Notes: generated from the sequence alone by a model not told the origin. Counted from the stretch's first letter, positions 29,220-37,943 are shown. The stretch is DNA of 64,000 nt from Actinomycetospora lutea (GCF_028737205.1 NZ_JAQZAL010000010.1:124001-188000), one strand, 5' to 3'. Numbers and translations: made by a program.

Positions 29220-29738
29220 TCAGACGCCGGCCGTGGCGCGCCCCTCGTCCTCGTACTCGTCCTCGAGGTCGTCGTCCTCGTCCTCGTACGCGTCGTACTC
29301 GTCGTACTCGTCGTCGAGGTCGTCGTCCTCGAGGTCCTCCGGCGGGCTGATCTCCTCCGGCGCGGGCGCCTCGTCGATGCCCTCGGGCGCGCGGCGCTCG
29401 CGCAGGCGCTCGGTGGCGCGGCGCAGCATCTCCAGGGCCTGGGACGCCAGGCGCACGACGAACGCGAGGAACAGGCGCGCCTGCTCGACGAGGAACGCGA
29501 AGGCCGCGCCGACCCGGCTCTCGCCCTCGGCGGGGGCCGGGGTGCGCGGTTCGCCGCCGGTGCGCTCCTGGAGGCGGTCGGCGAGCTCGTCGACCTTCGC
29601 CACCGCCCGGTCGGTCACGGCGGCCAGCACGCGGCCGGCGAGGACGGGGAGCATGCGCCGGGCGGCCTCGCCCAGGATCGGGCCGGTCACCTGACCGGCG
29701 ACCTGGGAGGGACGGGGGACGGTGCCGTTGGTGGTCAT
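29220..29738 (-). CDS. Hypothetical protein with acidic C-terminal tail
   Basis: A 172-residue protein. The N-terminal two-thirds is helical and amphipathic (ARRMLPVLAGRVLAAVTDRA; LFLAFVVRLASQALEML), and the last 50 residues are an Asp/Glu/Tyr-rich tail. It has no recognised domain. The hydrophobic patches might bind membrane or a partner. The ATG at 29738 is the natural start; an upstream open frame continues but is non-coding in character. Confidence 0.6.
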   Translation of the reverse strand: MTTNGTVPRPSQVAGQVTGPILGEAARRMLPVLAGRVLAAVTDRAVAKVDELADRLQERTGGEPRTPAPAEGESRVGAAFAFLVEQARLFLAFVVRLASQALEMLRRATERLRERRAPEGIDEAPAPEEISPPEDLEDDDLDDEYDEYDAYEDEDDDLEDEYEDEGRATAGV

Positions 29739-29846
29739 CGCACCTGACGCTAGGCGTGGATCACCGCCGGGACACTCCGCCGTCGGCACCCACCCCGGCG
29801 GGCACATGCCGGGCCACCGTCCGCATCCGGTGGCATCCTGGACAGG

Positions 29847-30230
29847 ATGCGACAGCCCGGACGCCGTGAGCGGCTCGACGCCGCGCGCGACCGCGACGGC
29901 GACACCTGCCTGTGGTGCTCCCGCCCGCTCACCGGTGCCGTCGCGGCCACCACCGACCACGTCGTGCCCAAGGTCAAGGGCGGGCCGTCGTGGCTGGAGA
30001 ACGAGGTGGCCGCGTGCCGCCGCTGCAACGGCGAGCGGGGCCATCGCGGCGCCGTCGAGTGGCTCGAGGAGTGCGAGCGGCGCGGGTGGTCGCCCGACGC
30101 GCGGCGCCTCGAGCGGGTGCTGACCTCGCTCGTGGCGGCGATCGCCGAGCGCGGCGGCCAGCGGCGCGCGCGGCCCCTCCTCCACGCCCAGCTGCGGCGG
30201 CTGCGCAAACGCCTGCCGGCCGCGGCCTAG
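29847..30230 (+). CDS. HNH endonuclease family protein
   Basis: A 127-residue HNH protein. CLWC and CRRC are the two zinc-binding pairs, TDHVVPKVKGG contains the first catalytic His, and NEVAACRRCNGERGHR completes the HNH core. The C-terminal third is basic. Such small stand-alone HNH proteins are widespread in actinobacteria and not tied to a mobile element here. Its TAG stop overlaps the TAG of the convergent TenA gene at a CTAG. Confidence 0.87.
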   Translation: MRQPGRRERLDAARDRDGDTCLWCSRPLTGAVAATTDHVVPKVKGGPSWLENEVAACRRCNGERGHRGAVEWLEECERRGWSPDARRLERVLTSLVAAIAERGGQRRARPLLHAQLRRLRKRLPAAA

Positions 30231-30868
30231 GGAGACGCCTCGGAGTAGGCGGCGTCGAAGAAGGCGAGCTCGAGGTCGACGGTGCGCCGGAACAGCTCGC
30301 CCATGCGCTCGCGGGTCGCGGCGTCGGCGTCCTGCGCGACCCGGTCGGTCTCGGTGCGCAGCAGCTCCACCCAGGCGGCGAAGGCCGATCCCCGGTGCAG
30401 GTCGATCCACTCGCGGTGCAGCCAGTCGCGGGGCGAGGGCTGCGGGCGGGCGGCCCAGTCGAGGTAGAGCCACTCGGCGACGAGCAGCACGGTGAGCACC
30501 TCGGGGTACGACCCCGAGCGCCGCGCCTCGTCCATGATCTCGAGGAAGCCCCGGGTCGGCGCGAGCGGCTCGACCGGGGCCGTGGCGCCGAGCCGGTGGA
30601 GCGCGCGGCCGAAGTAGTCGTCCTCCTCGCCCGCGACGGTCCCGAGCTGGCGGGCGATCGCCAGCCGCGGCCCGGTGCGGTCGGCGGACGCGACGGCCGC
30701 GCCGAGCAGGGCGACGAAGCGGTCGAGGAACAGGGCGTCCTGGACGAGGTAGCGGGCGAGGACGGCGTCGTCGATCGTGCCGGCCCACAGCTCGGCGACG
30801 AACCGGTGCCCGGTCGCGGCCTCCCACGTCGGCGCCGTGGCGGCGCGGAGGTGCTCGGAGAAACCCAC
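30227..30868 (-). CDS. tenA: TenA family protein (thiaminase II-like)
   Basis: A 213-residue all-helical TenA fold protein. LVQDALFLDRFVALLG and VLLVAEWLYLDWAA match the conserved YxxQD and substrate-pocket regions. TenA proteins hydrolyse aminopyrimidines in thiamine salvage. The sequence contains no cysteine at all, so it belongs to the TenA_E-type group lacking the catalytic Cys of classical TenA. A strong ribosome binding site (GGAGGT) precedes the GTG at 30868. Confidence 0.83.
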   Translation of the reverse strand: MGFSEHLRAATAPTWEAATGHRFVAELWAGTIDDAVLARYLVQDALFLDRFVALLGAAVASADRTGPRLAIARQLGTVAGEEDDYFGRALHRLGATAPVEPLAPTRGFLEIMDEARRSGSYPEVLTVLLVAEWLYLDWAARPQPSPRDWLHREWIDLHRGSAFAAWVELLRTETDRVAQDADAATRERMGELFRRTVDLELAFFDAAYSEASP

Positions 30869-30895
30869 GGGACCTCCTCCTGCCCTCGGACGTGG

Positions 30896-30945
30896 CGCGG
30901 CCCGGTCATCGGCGGGCGGGGGCTTCCGCCGATGACCGGGCCGCG
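30896..30945 (-). terminator. Perfect 20-bp hairpin after the aldo/keto reductase gene
   Basis: The left arm 30896-30915 begins CGCGGCCCGG and pairs perfectly with 30926-30945 around a ten-base loop. It lies between the aldo/keto reductase stop and the tenA start on the minus strand, so it is probably the reductase terminator or an mRNA-stabilising structure. Confidence 0.75.
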
Positions 30946-30993
30946 TTCGGGCATCCCGGTCGCGCGCGGGGTGCGCCGGCCGGGAGACGTCGA

Positions 30994-31824
30994 TCAGCGC
31001 GCGAACGTGTCCGGGTCGGGCCCGAGGCGCTCCGCCTTCTCCATCCCGTCGATCTTCTGCATGTCCTCGTGGGACAGCTCGAAGTCGAAGATGTCCATGT
31101 TCTCGCGGATGCGCTCGGGCGTGACCGACTTCGGGAAGATGATGTTGCCGATCTGGATGTGCCAGCGCAGCACCACCTGGGCGGCGCTCTTGCCGTGCGC
31201 CTGGGCGATCTCGCCCAGCTCCGGGGCGTCGAGCAGGCCCTTGCCCTGGCCGATCGGGCTCCACGCCTCGGTGCGGATGCCGTGACGCTCGTGGTACGAG
31301 CGCAGCGCCGCCTGCTGCATGTGCGGGTGCAGCTCGATCTGGTTGATCGCCGGCACCGTCTCGGTCTCCTCGAGGAGCCTGTCGAGGTGGTGCGGCTGGA
31401 AGTTCGAGACGCCGATGGTGCGCGCCTTGCCGTCCTGGTGCGCCTTCTCCAGGCCCTTCCACGTCTCGACGTAGAGGTCCTTGCCGGGCAGCGGCCAGTG
31501 GATGAGGTAGAGGTCGACGGCGTCGAGGCCGAGCTTCTGCAGGCTCTCGTCGAGGGCGCTCCGCGCGTCGTCGTAGCCGTGGTTCGAGTTGTTGCACTTC
31601 GTCGTGATCCACAGCTCGTCGCGCTGCAGGCCCGACTTCGCGATCGCCTCGCCGACCTCGGCCTCGTTGCCGTACATCTGCGCGGTGTCGATGTGCCGGT
31701 AGCCGGCCTCGAAGGCCGTCAGGACCGCCTCCGCCGTGTCCGACGGGTCGATCTGGAACACGCCGAAACCCAGCTGCGGGATCACCGTGCCGTTGTTCAG
31801 CTCGATACCGGGGACGTCGCTCAT
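30994..31824 (-). CDS. Aldo/keto reductase
   Basis: A 276-residue AKR-family (2,5-diketo-gluconate reductase-like) NADPH-dependent oxidoreductase. The catalytic tetrad is visible: Asp in HIDTAQMYGNE, Tyr in the same motif, Lys in LWITTKCN and His in DLYLIHWPLPG. IIFPKSVTPERIRENMDIFD is the NADPH-binding signature. Soluble and cytoplasmic. The ATG at 31824 matches the family N-terminus. Confidence 0.93.
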   Translation of the reverse strand: MSDVPGIELNNGTVIPQLGFGVFQIDPSDTAEAVLTAFEAGYRHIDTAQMYGNEAEVGEAIAKSGLQRDELWITTKCNNSNHGYDDARSALDESLQKLGLDAVDLYLIHWPLPGKDLYVETWKGLEKAHQDGKARTIGVSNFQPHHLDRLLEETETVPAINQIELHPHMQQAALRSYHERHGIRTEAWSPIGQGKGLLDAPELGEIAQAHGKSAAQVVLRWHIQIGNIIFPKSVTPERIRENMDIFDFELSHEDMQKIDGMEKAERLGPDPDTFAR

Positions 31825-31870
31825 GGCAGGCGGTTTCCCCTGTCGTCCCGCCCTCAACCTCTCGGCGAGC

Positions 31871-31908
31871 CGCCGTGTGGGCGCCGGGGCAGCGGCGCCC
31901 ACACGGCG
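31871..31908 (-). terminator. asnB terminator hairpin
   Basis: CGCCGTGTGGGCGCC (31871-31885) pairs perfectly with GGCGCCCACACGGCG (31894-31908), a 15-bp stem with an eight-base loop, 14 bases after the asnB stop on the minus strand. Confidence 0.82.
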
Positions 31909-31921
31909 GTCGGATCGTGGG

Positions 31922-33478
31922 TCAGGCCGTCGCGAACGCGCCCAGCGTGCGGTCGGGCCGGACGCCGGAGAACGACCGGTGCCAGGTGCGGTAGTACGCG
32001 ATCTCCTCGTCGCTGCGCAGCTCCCAGCCGTGCTCGACCGTCGGGGGCTCCGCGTCCTGCGCGCCCTCCTTGGCCTTCTCCTTCTCGACGAGCGCGGAGA
32101 GCACGTCCTTGGCACCGGAGCCGTCGCCGAACTGCTCCTTGCCACGCCAGATGATGTCGTAGGGCACCATCCCGTCGAACGCCTCGCGGAGCAGCTGCTT
32201 CTCCACGCGGTCGTGGATCTTCAGCTTCCACTCCGCGGGCAGCGCGAGCAGCTCGCGCATGACCGTCGCGTCGAGGAACGGGACGCGGGCCTCGAGGCCG
32301 TAGTTCATCGTGGTGCGATCGCAGCGCTGCAGGTTGAGCTCGTGCAGGCTCTCGATCGACCGGACGAGCTCGGCCTGCAGGGCGTCCGGGGTCGAGAACT
32401 CCTCGGCGTGCACGTACTCGTAGCCGGCGAAGAGCTCGTCGGCACCCTCGCCGGTGAGCACCACCTTGACGTGCTTCACGGCCTCGCGGGCCAGCAGCAG
32501 GTTGGGCACCGCCGAGCGCACCAGCGCCGGGTCGAAGTGCTCGATCACCGTGACGGCCTCGTCCAGCGCCTCCTCGAGGTCGTCCGCGGTCGGGACGATC
32601 TCGTGGTGGTCGGTGCCGAGGAACTCGGCGACGGCGCGCGCGGCGAGCAGGTCGGCCGAGCCCTCGGTGCCGACCGCGAAGGTCGGCAGGCGCTCGCCCT
32701 TCTCGTCGGCCACCTTGGCGGCGACGGCCGCGACGATCGCGGAGTCGAGCCCGCCGGAGAGGAACACGCCCACGGGCACGTCGCTCATCATGTGGCGCCG
32801 GATCGAGTCGGTGAGCACGTCGCGGATGTGCCCGAGGTCCTCCTCGGTCCACTGCTTGTCCGGCGCGTTGCGCGCGGGCCGCACCTCGACCGGCACCGCG
32901 TCGGCGAAGCGCACCATCGCGCCCTCGGCGACGTCGGTGCCGGCGATGCCGGGCGTCCACACGTGCCCGGGAGGGAAGGCCTCGACGAAGGGCTGGTCCT
33001 CGACGTCGAAGGCGCGCAGCTCGCTGGCGAAGATGGTCACGCCGTCGAGGCGCGCCCAGTACAGCGGCTTGATGCCGATCGGGTCGCGGGCGACCGCGCC
33101 GCGCCCGTCGGTGTGGGCCATCGCGAGCGCGAACATGCCGCGCACCTCGTGCAGCGCGGCCGAGCCGTCGCGCAGGACGAGCCGGAAGGCCGATTCGGTG
33201 TCCGAGTCGGTGGCGAACCGGACCTCGGAGAGGACGTCGCGGATGTCCTCGTGGTTGTAGATCTCACCGTTGCCGACCACGTAGGCCGAGTCGGTGTCGT
33301 CCGCGATGGGCTGCTTGCCACCGCTGACATCCATGATCGACAGGCGCTGGTGGCCGAGCCACGCGTTCTCCAGCTGCACCCGTCCCGTGTCGTCCGGTCC
33401 GCGGTGGTGGATCCGGGCGAGCATCCGCTCACACTTCTCGGGGTCGATGACGCCATAGGCGGCGACGATTCCGCACAC
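31922..33478 (-). CDS. asnB: Asparagine synthase (glutamine-hydrolysing)
   Basis: A 518-residue class II glutamine amidotransferase plus asparagine synthetase. The N-terminal MCGIVAAYG places the nucleophile Cys at position 2. GNGEIYNHEDIR is the glutamine-binding segment, VFLSGGLDSAIVAAVAAK the ATP pyrophosphatase loop near residue 245, and VVLTGEGADELFAGYEY a second conserved motif. It makes asparagine from aspartate, glutamine and ATP. The family also includes amidotransferases in secondary metabolism and cell-wall modification; this shorter, single gene could be one of those. Confidence 0.9.
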   Translation of the reverse strand: MCGIVAAYGVIDPEKCERMLARIHHRGPDDTGRVQLENAWLGHQRLSIMDVSGGKQPIADDTDSAYVVGNGEIYNHEDIRDVLSEVRFATDSDTESAFRLVLRDGSAALHEVRGMFALAMAHTDGRGAVARDPIGIKPLYWARLDGVTIFASELRAFDVEDQPFVEAFPPGHVWTPGIAGTDVAEGAMVRFADAVPVEVRPARNAPDKQWTEEDLGHIRDVLTDSIRRHMMSDVPVGVFLSGGLDSAIVAAVAAKVADEKGERLPTFAVGTEGSADLLAARAVAEFLGTDHHEIVPTADDLEEALDEAVTVIEHFDPALVRSAVPNLLLAREAVKHVKVVLTGEGADELFAGYEYVHAEEFSTPDALQAELVRSIESLHELNLQRCDRTTMNYGLEARVPFLDATVMRELLALPAEWKLKIHDRVEKQLLREAFDGMVPYDIIWRGKEQFGDGSGAKDVLSALVEKEKAKEGAQDAEPPTVEHGWELRSDEEIAYYRTWHRSFSGVRPDRTLGAFATA

Positions 33479-33612
33479 GTGTGTTCACGTTCCTCGTATC
33501 GGGGTCCTTTCCAGGTAACCACGATGGATGCAAGGCACGCACCGTAACGGGGTCTGCGTCACGTGCCCTTAACGGTCAAGCACCGCGATCTCCACGCGCC
33601 GTGTTTGATCCG

Positions 33613-34230
33613 TCACTTCCAGGCGAAGAGCGGTTGCTCGAGATCGTCCACGCGGGTCGAGCGGCCGTGGAGGGCGACCTCGCGGAACTGGAGCAGCACC
33701 GCACCGGTCGGGGCGTGGATGAAGTGACCGACGAGCGGCATCTGGACCACGGGCCGCGGCGACTCCTCGATCGTCAGGTAGCGCGGGTCGACGTCGAGCT
33801 CGGCGAACGTGACGTGGAAGAGCTCCGACACCTCGTCCGGCGAGGGCACGAGGTCGGCGAGCGCGCCGGTGGTCGCCATGACGACGGGCGTGATCACGAA
33901 GCCGGAGCGGGTCGGGTAGTCGTCGAGCAGCCCCAGCACGGCGTCGTCGCCGAGGCGCAGGCCGAGCTCCTCGTCGAGCTCGCGGCGCGCGGCCGTGACG
34001 ACGTCCTCGCCGGGGTCGACTGTCCCGCCCGGCAGGGCGAACTGGCCGGGGTGGTCGCGCAGCCGCGACGTCCGCCGGGTGAGCAGCACACCCGGGCCGA
34101 GGTCGGGGTCGTCGAGCACGACGACGGCGACGGCGGCGGCCCGCAGGTCGGGGCGCTCGGCGACGCGGCGCTCGTCCCGGTCGTGGTCGCGGACGCGCGC
34201 GGCCACGTCGGCCGCGGTGGCAGGACTCAT
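33613..34230 (-). CDS. Nudix hydrolase (CoA pyrophosphatase-like)
   Basis: A 205-residue Nudix protein. The Nudix box runs GGTVDPGEDVVTAARREL then DEELGL (residues about 80-105). The preceding TRRTSRLRDHPGQFALPGG resembles the UPF0035/NudL signature of coenzyme A pyrophosphatases (LLTxRs..L..H.GqvsfPGG). Likely cleaves CoA or a related diphosphate. Nine bases separate it from the DUF3024 gene upstream, so they are probably one transcription unit. Confidence 0.88.
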   Translation of the reverse strand: MSPATAADVAARVRDHDRDERRVAERPDLRAAAVAVVVLDDPDLGPGVLLTRRTSRLRDHPGQFALPGGTVDPGEDVVTAARRELDEELGLRLGDDAVLGLLDDYPTRSGFVITPVVMATTGALADLVPSPDEVSELFHVTFAELDVDPRYLTIEESPRPVVQMPLVGHFIHAPTGAVLLQFREVALHGRSTRVDDLEQPLFAWK

Positions 34231-34239
34231 CGGGTGGGC

Positions 34240-34587
34240 TCATCCCCAGAAAATGCCCGTCGGGTCGGCGTCGACGATGTCGAGCAGCGGGGCGGGGGAG
34301 CTCGCCTTGGTCTCGTCGGGGTAGCGGTGCCATCGCCCGCTGGAGTCCGGCCAGAGCAGGATCCAGCGCTCCTCGTCGGGCACGAGGCGCAGCTGCGCGA
34401 TCGGCTCGGTGGTCCAGCCGGTGCCGAGCTCGGGGAACACCGGGGCGCGGCGCGCCGAGATCGTGATGCGCCCGGCCCGCTCGGTGTAGGAGATCCGGAC
34501 CTGGTCGCGCTGCCCCTCGGGCACGCGACGCGCGCACCACTGGCGCACCAGCGCGCGGTGTTCGTCGGCGACCTCCACGTCCCTCAC
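34240..34587 (-). CDS. DUF3024 domain-containing protein
   Basis: A 115-residue actinobacterial protein of the DUF3024 type: HRALVRQWCARRVPEG, then ISYTERAGRITISARR and LLWPDSSGRWHRYPD. Function unknown. The GTG at 34587 is preferred to a GTG nine bases later because the helix before it is part of the family N-terminus. Upstream of and probably co-transcribed with the Nudix gene. Confidence 0.75.
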   Translation of the reverse strand: MRDVEVADEHRALVRQWCARRVPEGQRDQVRISYTERAGRITISARRAPVFPELGTGWTTEPIAQLRLVPDEERWILLWPDSSGRWHRYPDETKASSPAPLLDIVDADPTGIFWG

Positions 34588-34719
34588 TCTGACACGCGGG
34601 GCCCGCGGGCCGGGAGTGCCCCGCGCCACGAAAAGTCCGATGGCGTCCGACCACCACCCGGTCCGGGACCGCGCGCCGGGTCCTGCCAGCATGCTGACGA
34701 GCTCGGGGGCCGGATCGGG

Positions 34720-35229
34720 ATGAGGGGGCGATCAGTGATCGCGGGAACAGCGGGACGGGCCCTGGCCGGGACGGTGGCGGGCATCGGACTCGTGCTCGGT
34801 GTCGCGGCGTGCGGCGGCGGGTCCTCGGAGGCCCCGGCCCCGGCGGGCGCGAGCGTGCCGGCCGGCTCGGGCGCGCCCGCCACGCCGGACCCCGCGGTGA
34901 AGCCCTACTGCGACGCGATCACGCGCGTGCAGGCCGAGCAGACCGCACCCGGGGCCGGCGGGGCCGGTGTGCACCCGTCCTCGGAGGAGGCCCGGCGGCA
35001 GGTCGCGGACCTCGTCCGCACCGCGCCGCCGGAGATCGCCGCCGAGTGGCGCACCGTGCAGGGTCTCACCGAGCAGGCGCTCTCGTCGCTCGCCGAGACC
35101 GGCGGCGACCCCTCGCGCATCGACCGCGCCGAGCTCGAACGCCTGCAGCGCGAGGCCCAGCCCGCGGTGACCCGCATCCAGGAGGTCACCCAGCAGCGCT
35201 GCGGCATCTCGTTCCGCCCGCCGGGCTGA
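34720..35229 (+). CDS. Hypothetical lipoprotein
   Basis: A 169-residue exported lipoprotein. The signal runs from a basic start to a lipobox GVAACGGG near residue 31, followed by a low-complexity Ala/Pro/Gly linker and a helical domain with two cysteines (YCDAITRVQAEQ and TQQRCGISF) that could form a disulfide. No recognised family. A clear terminator follows 14 bases after the stop. Confidence 0.72.
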   Translation: MRGRSVIAGTAGRALAGTVAGIGLVLGVAACGGGSSEAPAPAGASVPAGSGAPATPDPAVKPYCDAITRVQAEQTAPGAGGAGVHPSSEEARRQVADLVRTAPPEIAAEWRTVQGLTEQALSSLAETGGDPSRIDRAELERLQREAQPAVTRIQEVTQQRCGISFRPPG

Positions 35230-35243
35230 CTTCGGTGCCCGGA

Positions 35244-35266
35244 GCAGCGAGGGCGTCCCTCGCTGC
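35244..35266 (+). terminator. Terminator hairpin
   Basis: GCAGCGAGGG-cgt-CCCTCGCTGC is a perfect 10-bp stem with a three-base loop, 14 bases after the lipoprotein stop. Similar sequence recurs in the hairpin at 51577-51625. Confidence 0.8.
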
Positions 35267-35365
35267 CTCCCACGCGGCCGGGGAGTCCTTCGCACCACCA
35301 CGACGCGCACCACCGACGACGCGGACGCTGGCCGCGCGGGCGTGCTGGACCTAACGTGCGCGGGC

Positions 35366-35944
35366 GTGACCGACTCCGTGAGCCGCTTCCCCGTCGTCGA
35401 GCTCGACGACCTCCCCGACGACCTGCGTGAGCGCGTCGGCGCGATCGCCGAGCGCTCGGGATTCGTGCCCAACATCTTCCGGGCGCTCGGGCACCGCCCG
35501 GCGGAGCTGCGGGCGTTCCTCGACTACCACGACGCGCTCATGGAGCGGGAGTCGCCGCTGTCGAAGGCCGAGCGCGAGCTGGTCATCGTCGCGACGTCCG
35601 GCGCCAACCACTGCACCTACTGCGTCGTCGCGCACGGCGCGATCCTGCGCATCCGCAGCAAGGACCCCGAGATCGCCGACCAGGTCGGCATCAACCCCTA
35701 CGGCGCGGCGCTCGACCCCCGCCGCCGCGCGATCGTCGACCTCGCGCTCGCCCTCGCGCTGGACTCCGCGTCGCTGTCCGAGGACGACCTCGAGGCCGCC
35801 CGCGACGCCGGCCTGTCCGACGAGGAGATCTGGGACGTCGGCGCGATCACCGCGCTCTTCGCCATGTCCAACCGCCTCGCACACCTGACCGCGCTGCGCC
35901 CCAACCCGGAGTTCTTCGGCATGGGCCGCGAGCCGCGGGGGTAG
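35366..35944 (+). CDS. AhpD/carboxymuconolactone decarboxylase-like peroxidase-related protein
   Basis: A 192-residue helical protein with the AhpD redox motif in ANHCTYCVVAHGAI: CxxC followed by His, as in alkylhydroperoxidase AhpD and the peroxidase-related subgroup. It should reduce peroxides with an external thiol donor. TAACGT at 35352-35357 lies eight bases before the GTG, consistent with a leaderless message. The downstream dehydrogenase starts nine bases after the stop. Confidence 0.88.
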   Translation: MTDSVSRFPVVELDDLPDDLRERVGAIAERSGFVPNIFRALGHRPAELRAFLDYHDALMERESPLSKAERELVIVATSGANHCTYCVVAHGAILRIRSKDPEIADQVGINPYGAALDPRRRAIVDLALALALDSASLSEDDLEAARDAGLSDEEIWDVGAITALFAMSNRLAHLTALRPNPEFFGMGREPRG

Positions 35945-35953
35945 GCGGCGGGC

Positions 35954-36820
35954 ATGACGTCCGTCGCAGTCCTCGGCACCGGGATCATGGGCGCGGGGAT
36001 GGCCCGCAGCCTGCTCCGCGAGGGCCACGAGGTCACGGTCTGGAACCGCAGCACCGACAAGGCGAAGCCCCTCGCCGACGACGGCGCCCGCGTGGCCGAG
36101 ACGGCCGCCGACGCGGTCGCCGGTGCCGACGTCGTGATCACCATGCTCTTCGACACCGACGCGGTGGCGCAGACGATGGAGCCGGTGCTCGCCCAGGTCC
36201 GCGACGGCGCGGTGTGGGTGCAGGCGAGCACGGTGGGCATCGAGGGCACCGACCGGCTGGCCTCGCTGGCGCGCGACGCCGGCGTCGCCTTCCTCGACGT
36301 CCCGATGCTCGGCACCAGGGCGCCTGCCGAGAACGGGCAGCTCGTGGTGCTCGCGTCCGGCCCGTCGTCACTGCGCGAGCGGGTGCAGCCGGTGTTCGAC
36401 GCGATCGGCACGCGGACCCAGTGGGTCAGCGAGACCGTCGGCGACGCGAGCCGGCTCAAGCTCGCGATCAACGCCTGGATCGGCGTCATGGTCAACGGCA
36501 TCGCGCAGTCGGTCGCGCTGGCCCGCGGGCTGGGGCTCGACCCGCAGCAGTTCCTCGACGCGGTGGACGGCGGCGCGGTGAACGCGCCCTACGTGCAGCT
36601 CAAGGGCAAGGCGATGATCGACGGCGACTACACGCCCTCGTTCGAGCTCGACGGTGTCATCAAGGACACCGACCTCATCACCGCGGCGCTGCGCGAGGCA
36701 GGCGTCGACACGACGCTCGCCACCGCGGTCCGCGACCGCCTCGCCGCCGCGTCCTCCGACGGCCACGGGAGCGAGGACATGGCCGCGGTCGTCCACGCGT
36801 ACTGGTCGGCCTCCATGTGA
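35954..36820 (+). CDS. NAD(P)-dependent beta-hydroxyacid dehydrogenase (3-hydroxyisobutyrate dehydrogenase family)
   Basis: A 288-residue enzyme. The Rossmann motif GTGIMGAGMARSLLREGHE begins at residue 8, WVQASTVGIEGTDR covers the substrate-binding region, and DASRLKLAINAWIG contains the catalytic lysine. Cytoplasmic; the exact substrate (3-hydroxyisobutyrate, tartronate semialdehyde or similar) cannot be told. Its TGA stop is part of the palindromic repeat at 36817-36856. Confidence 0.9.
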   Translation: MTSVAVLGTGIMGAGMARSLLREGHEVTVWNRSTDKAKPLADDGARVAETAADAVAGADVVITMLFDTDAVAQTMEPVLAQVRDGAVWVQASTVGIEGTDRLASLARDAGVAFLDVPMLGTRAPAENGQLVVLASGPSSLRERVQPVFDAIGTRTQWVSETVGDASRLKLAINAWIGVMVNGIAQSVALARGLGLDPQQFLDAVDGGAVNAPYVQLKGKAMIDGDYTPSFELDGVIKDTDLITAALREAGVDTTLATAVRDRLAAASSDGHGSEDMAAVVHAYWSASM

Positions 36821-36856
36821 GCGAACTTCGGGGCTATGGCCCCGAAGTTCGCTCAC
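36817..36856. repeat. 40-nt palindromic repeat, copy 2 (bidirectional terminator position)
   Basis: GTGAGCGAACTTCGGGGC, loop TATG, GCCCCGAAGTTCGCTCAC: a perfect 18-bp hairpin. Compared with the copy at 3804-3843, the left arm is identical over 18 bases and the right arm differs at two positions. It supplies the TGA (36818-36820) of the dehydrogenase and ends six bases before the stop of the convergent GH6 gene, so it is well placed to terminate both. Confidence 0.88.
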
Positions 36857-36862
36857 ATGGGG

Positions 36863-37900
36863 TCAGGCGCCGGGCGTGTTGTTGGCGAGGTCGAGGGCGT
36901 ACTGCGGCCAGAAGTCGCCGGCCGCCGGGGCGCCGCGGCACTCGCCGTCGGAGTCGCCCGGCTCCTTGACCCACAGGTACGCGGCGACCTGCGGCGAGCC
37001 GGTGTCGCGGGTGGGCGGGGTGCCGAGCGCGCGGCCCGGCGGGTTGCACCACGACGGCTGCTCGGGCCCGTCGTAGCTGCCGTTGCCGTTGCGGCTGGTG
37101 TCGATGACGTAGCGGGCACCGCCGAGCTGGTCGGAGACGCGGTCGCCGTAGGCCTGCACCTGCTGGGTGTTCATGAAGTTCGAGACGTTGAGCGCGAAGC
37201 CCGCCGCCTGGTCGACCCCGGACTTGCGCAGCCCGTCGACGAGCTTGCCGGTGTCGGTGACGAAGCCGGGGTTGCCGGCGTCAATGTAGACCTCGCCCCC
37301 GGCGCGGGTCAGGGTGCGCACCGCCTCGGAGAGCAGCTCCTCGCGGCCCTCCTGCTCGCCCTCGCCCTCGCAGTTGGTCAGCGTCTGGGGCAGCGCGTCG
37401 GGCTCGAGGACGACGACCGAGCGCGTCCCGCCCATACCCCGGGCGAACGCGTCGAGCCACTCGCGGTACTGGTCCTCGTTCTCCGCGCCGCCGCTGGAGT
37501 ACAGGCCGCAGTCGCGGTTAGGGATGTTGTACGCGGTCAGCACGGGCGTGCGACCGGCCGCACGCGCCTGCGACACCACGCCGGCCACCTCGCCCTCGAC
37601 GCCGCCGGTCTCGCCGGTCGGCCAGATCGCGACGGGCTGGCGCGCGATCTTCTCGAGCGCGGTCGCGTCCTCGGTGCGTCCCTCGGCGCGCCACTGCTCG
37701 ACCTGGCGGGCCGCCGAGGACGCCGGGTCGACCCAGAACTCGGAGGCCGCCGGGGGGACCGGCCCGCCGCCCTCGGAGCCGCCCTCACCCGAGCCGCCGG
37801 AGCACGCCGACAGACCGAGCGCGGCGATCGCGGCCAGCGCGCCCGCCGCGAGCCGTATCCTCGTCATCCGTCCGGCCCCGCGGTGCGTGTCCTGCTTCAT
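36863..37900 (-). CDS. cslZ: Glycoside hydrolase family 6 endoglucanase, CslZ-like lipoprotein
   Basis: A 345-residue exported lipoprotein: lipobox LSAC near residue 33 followed by a Gly/Ser/Glu-rich linker. GH6 landmarks are clear: TAYNIPNRDCGLYSSGG, SVVVLEPDALPQTL (catalytic Asp), YVIDTSRNGNGSY and YLWVKEPGDSDGEC. It should cut beta-1,4-glucan at the cell surface. In Streptomyces the GH6 gene cslZ follows cslA-glxA in the same order, where it trims the glucan made at hyphal tips. The ATG at 37900 has GGACGGG in front; an alternative ATG is at 37867. Confidence 0.88.
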   Translation of the reverse strand: MKQDTHRGAGRMTRIRLAAGALAAIAALGLSACSGGSGEGGSEGGGPVPPAASEFWVDPASSAARQVEQWRAEGRTEDATALEKIARQPVAIWPTGETGGVEGEVAGVVSQARAAGRTPVLTAYNIPNRDCGLYSSGGAENEDQYREWLDAFARGMGGTRSVVVLEPDALPQTLTNCEGEGEQEGREELLSEAVRTLTRAGGEVYIDAGNPGFVTDTGKLVDGLRKSGVDQAAGFALNVSNFMNTQQVQAYGDRVSDQLGGARYVIDTSRNGNGSYDGPEQPSWCNPPGRALGTPPTRDTGSPQVAAYLWVKEPGDSDGECRGAPAAGDFWPQYALDLANNTPGA

Positions 37901-37919
37901 CGATCCCGTCCTGCTCCGT

Positions 37920-37943
37920 GTCTCGTGCAGCGTCTCGTGCAGC
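37920..37943 (+). repeat. Tandem 12-mer duplication
   Basis: GTCTCGTGCAGC occurs twice head to tail in the 236-bp gap between the cslZ-like start and the glxA stop. No gene is seen in this gap; the repeat may be a simple duplication. Confidence 0.6.
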
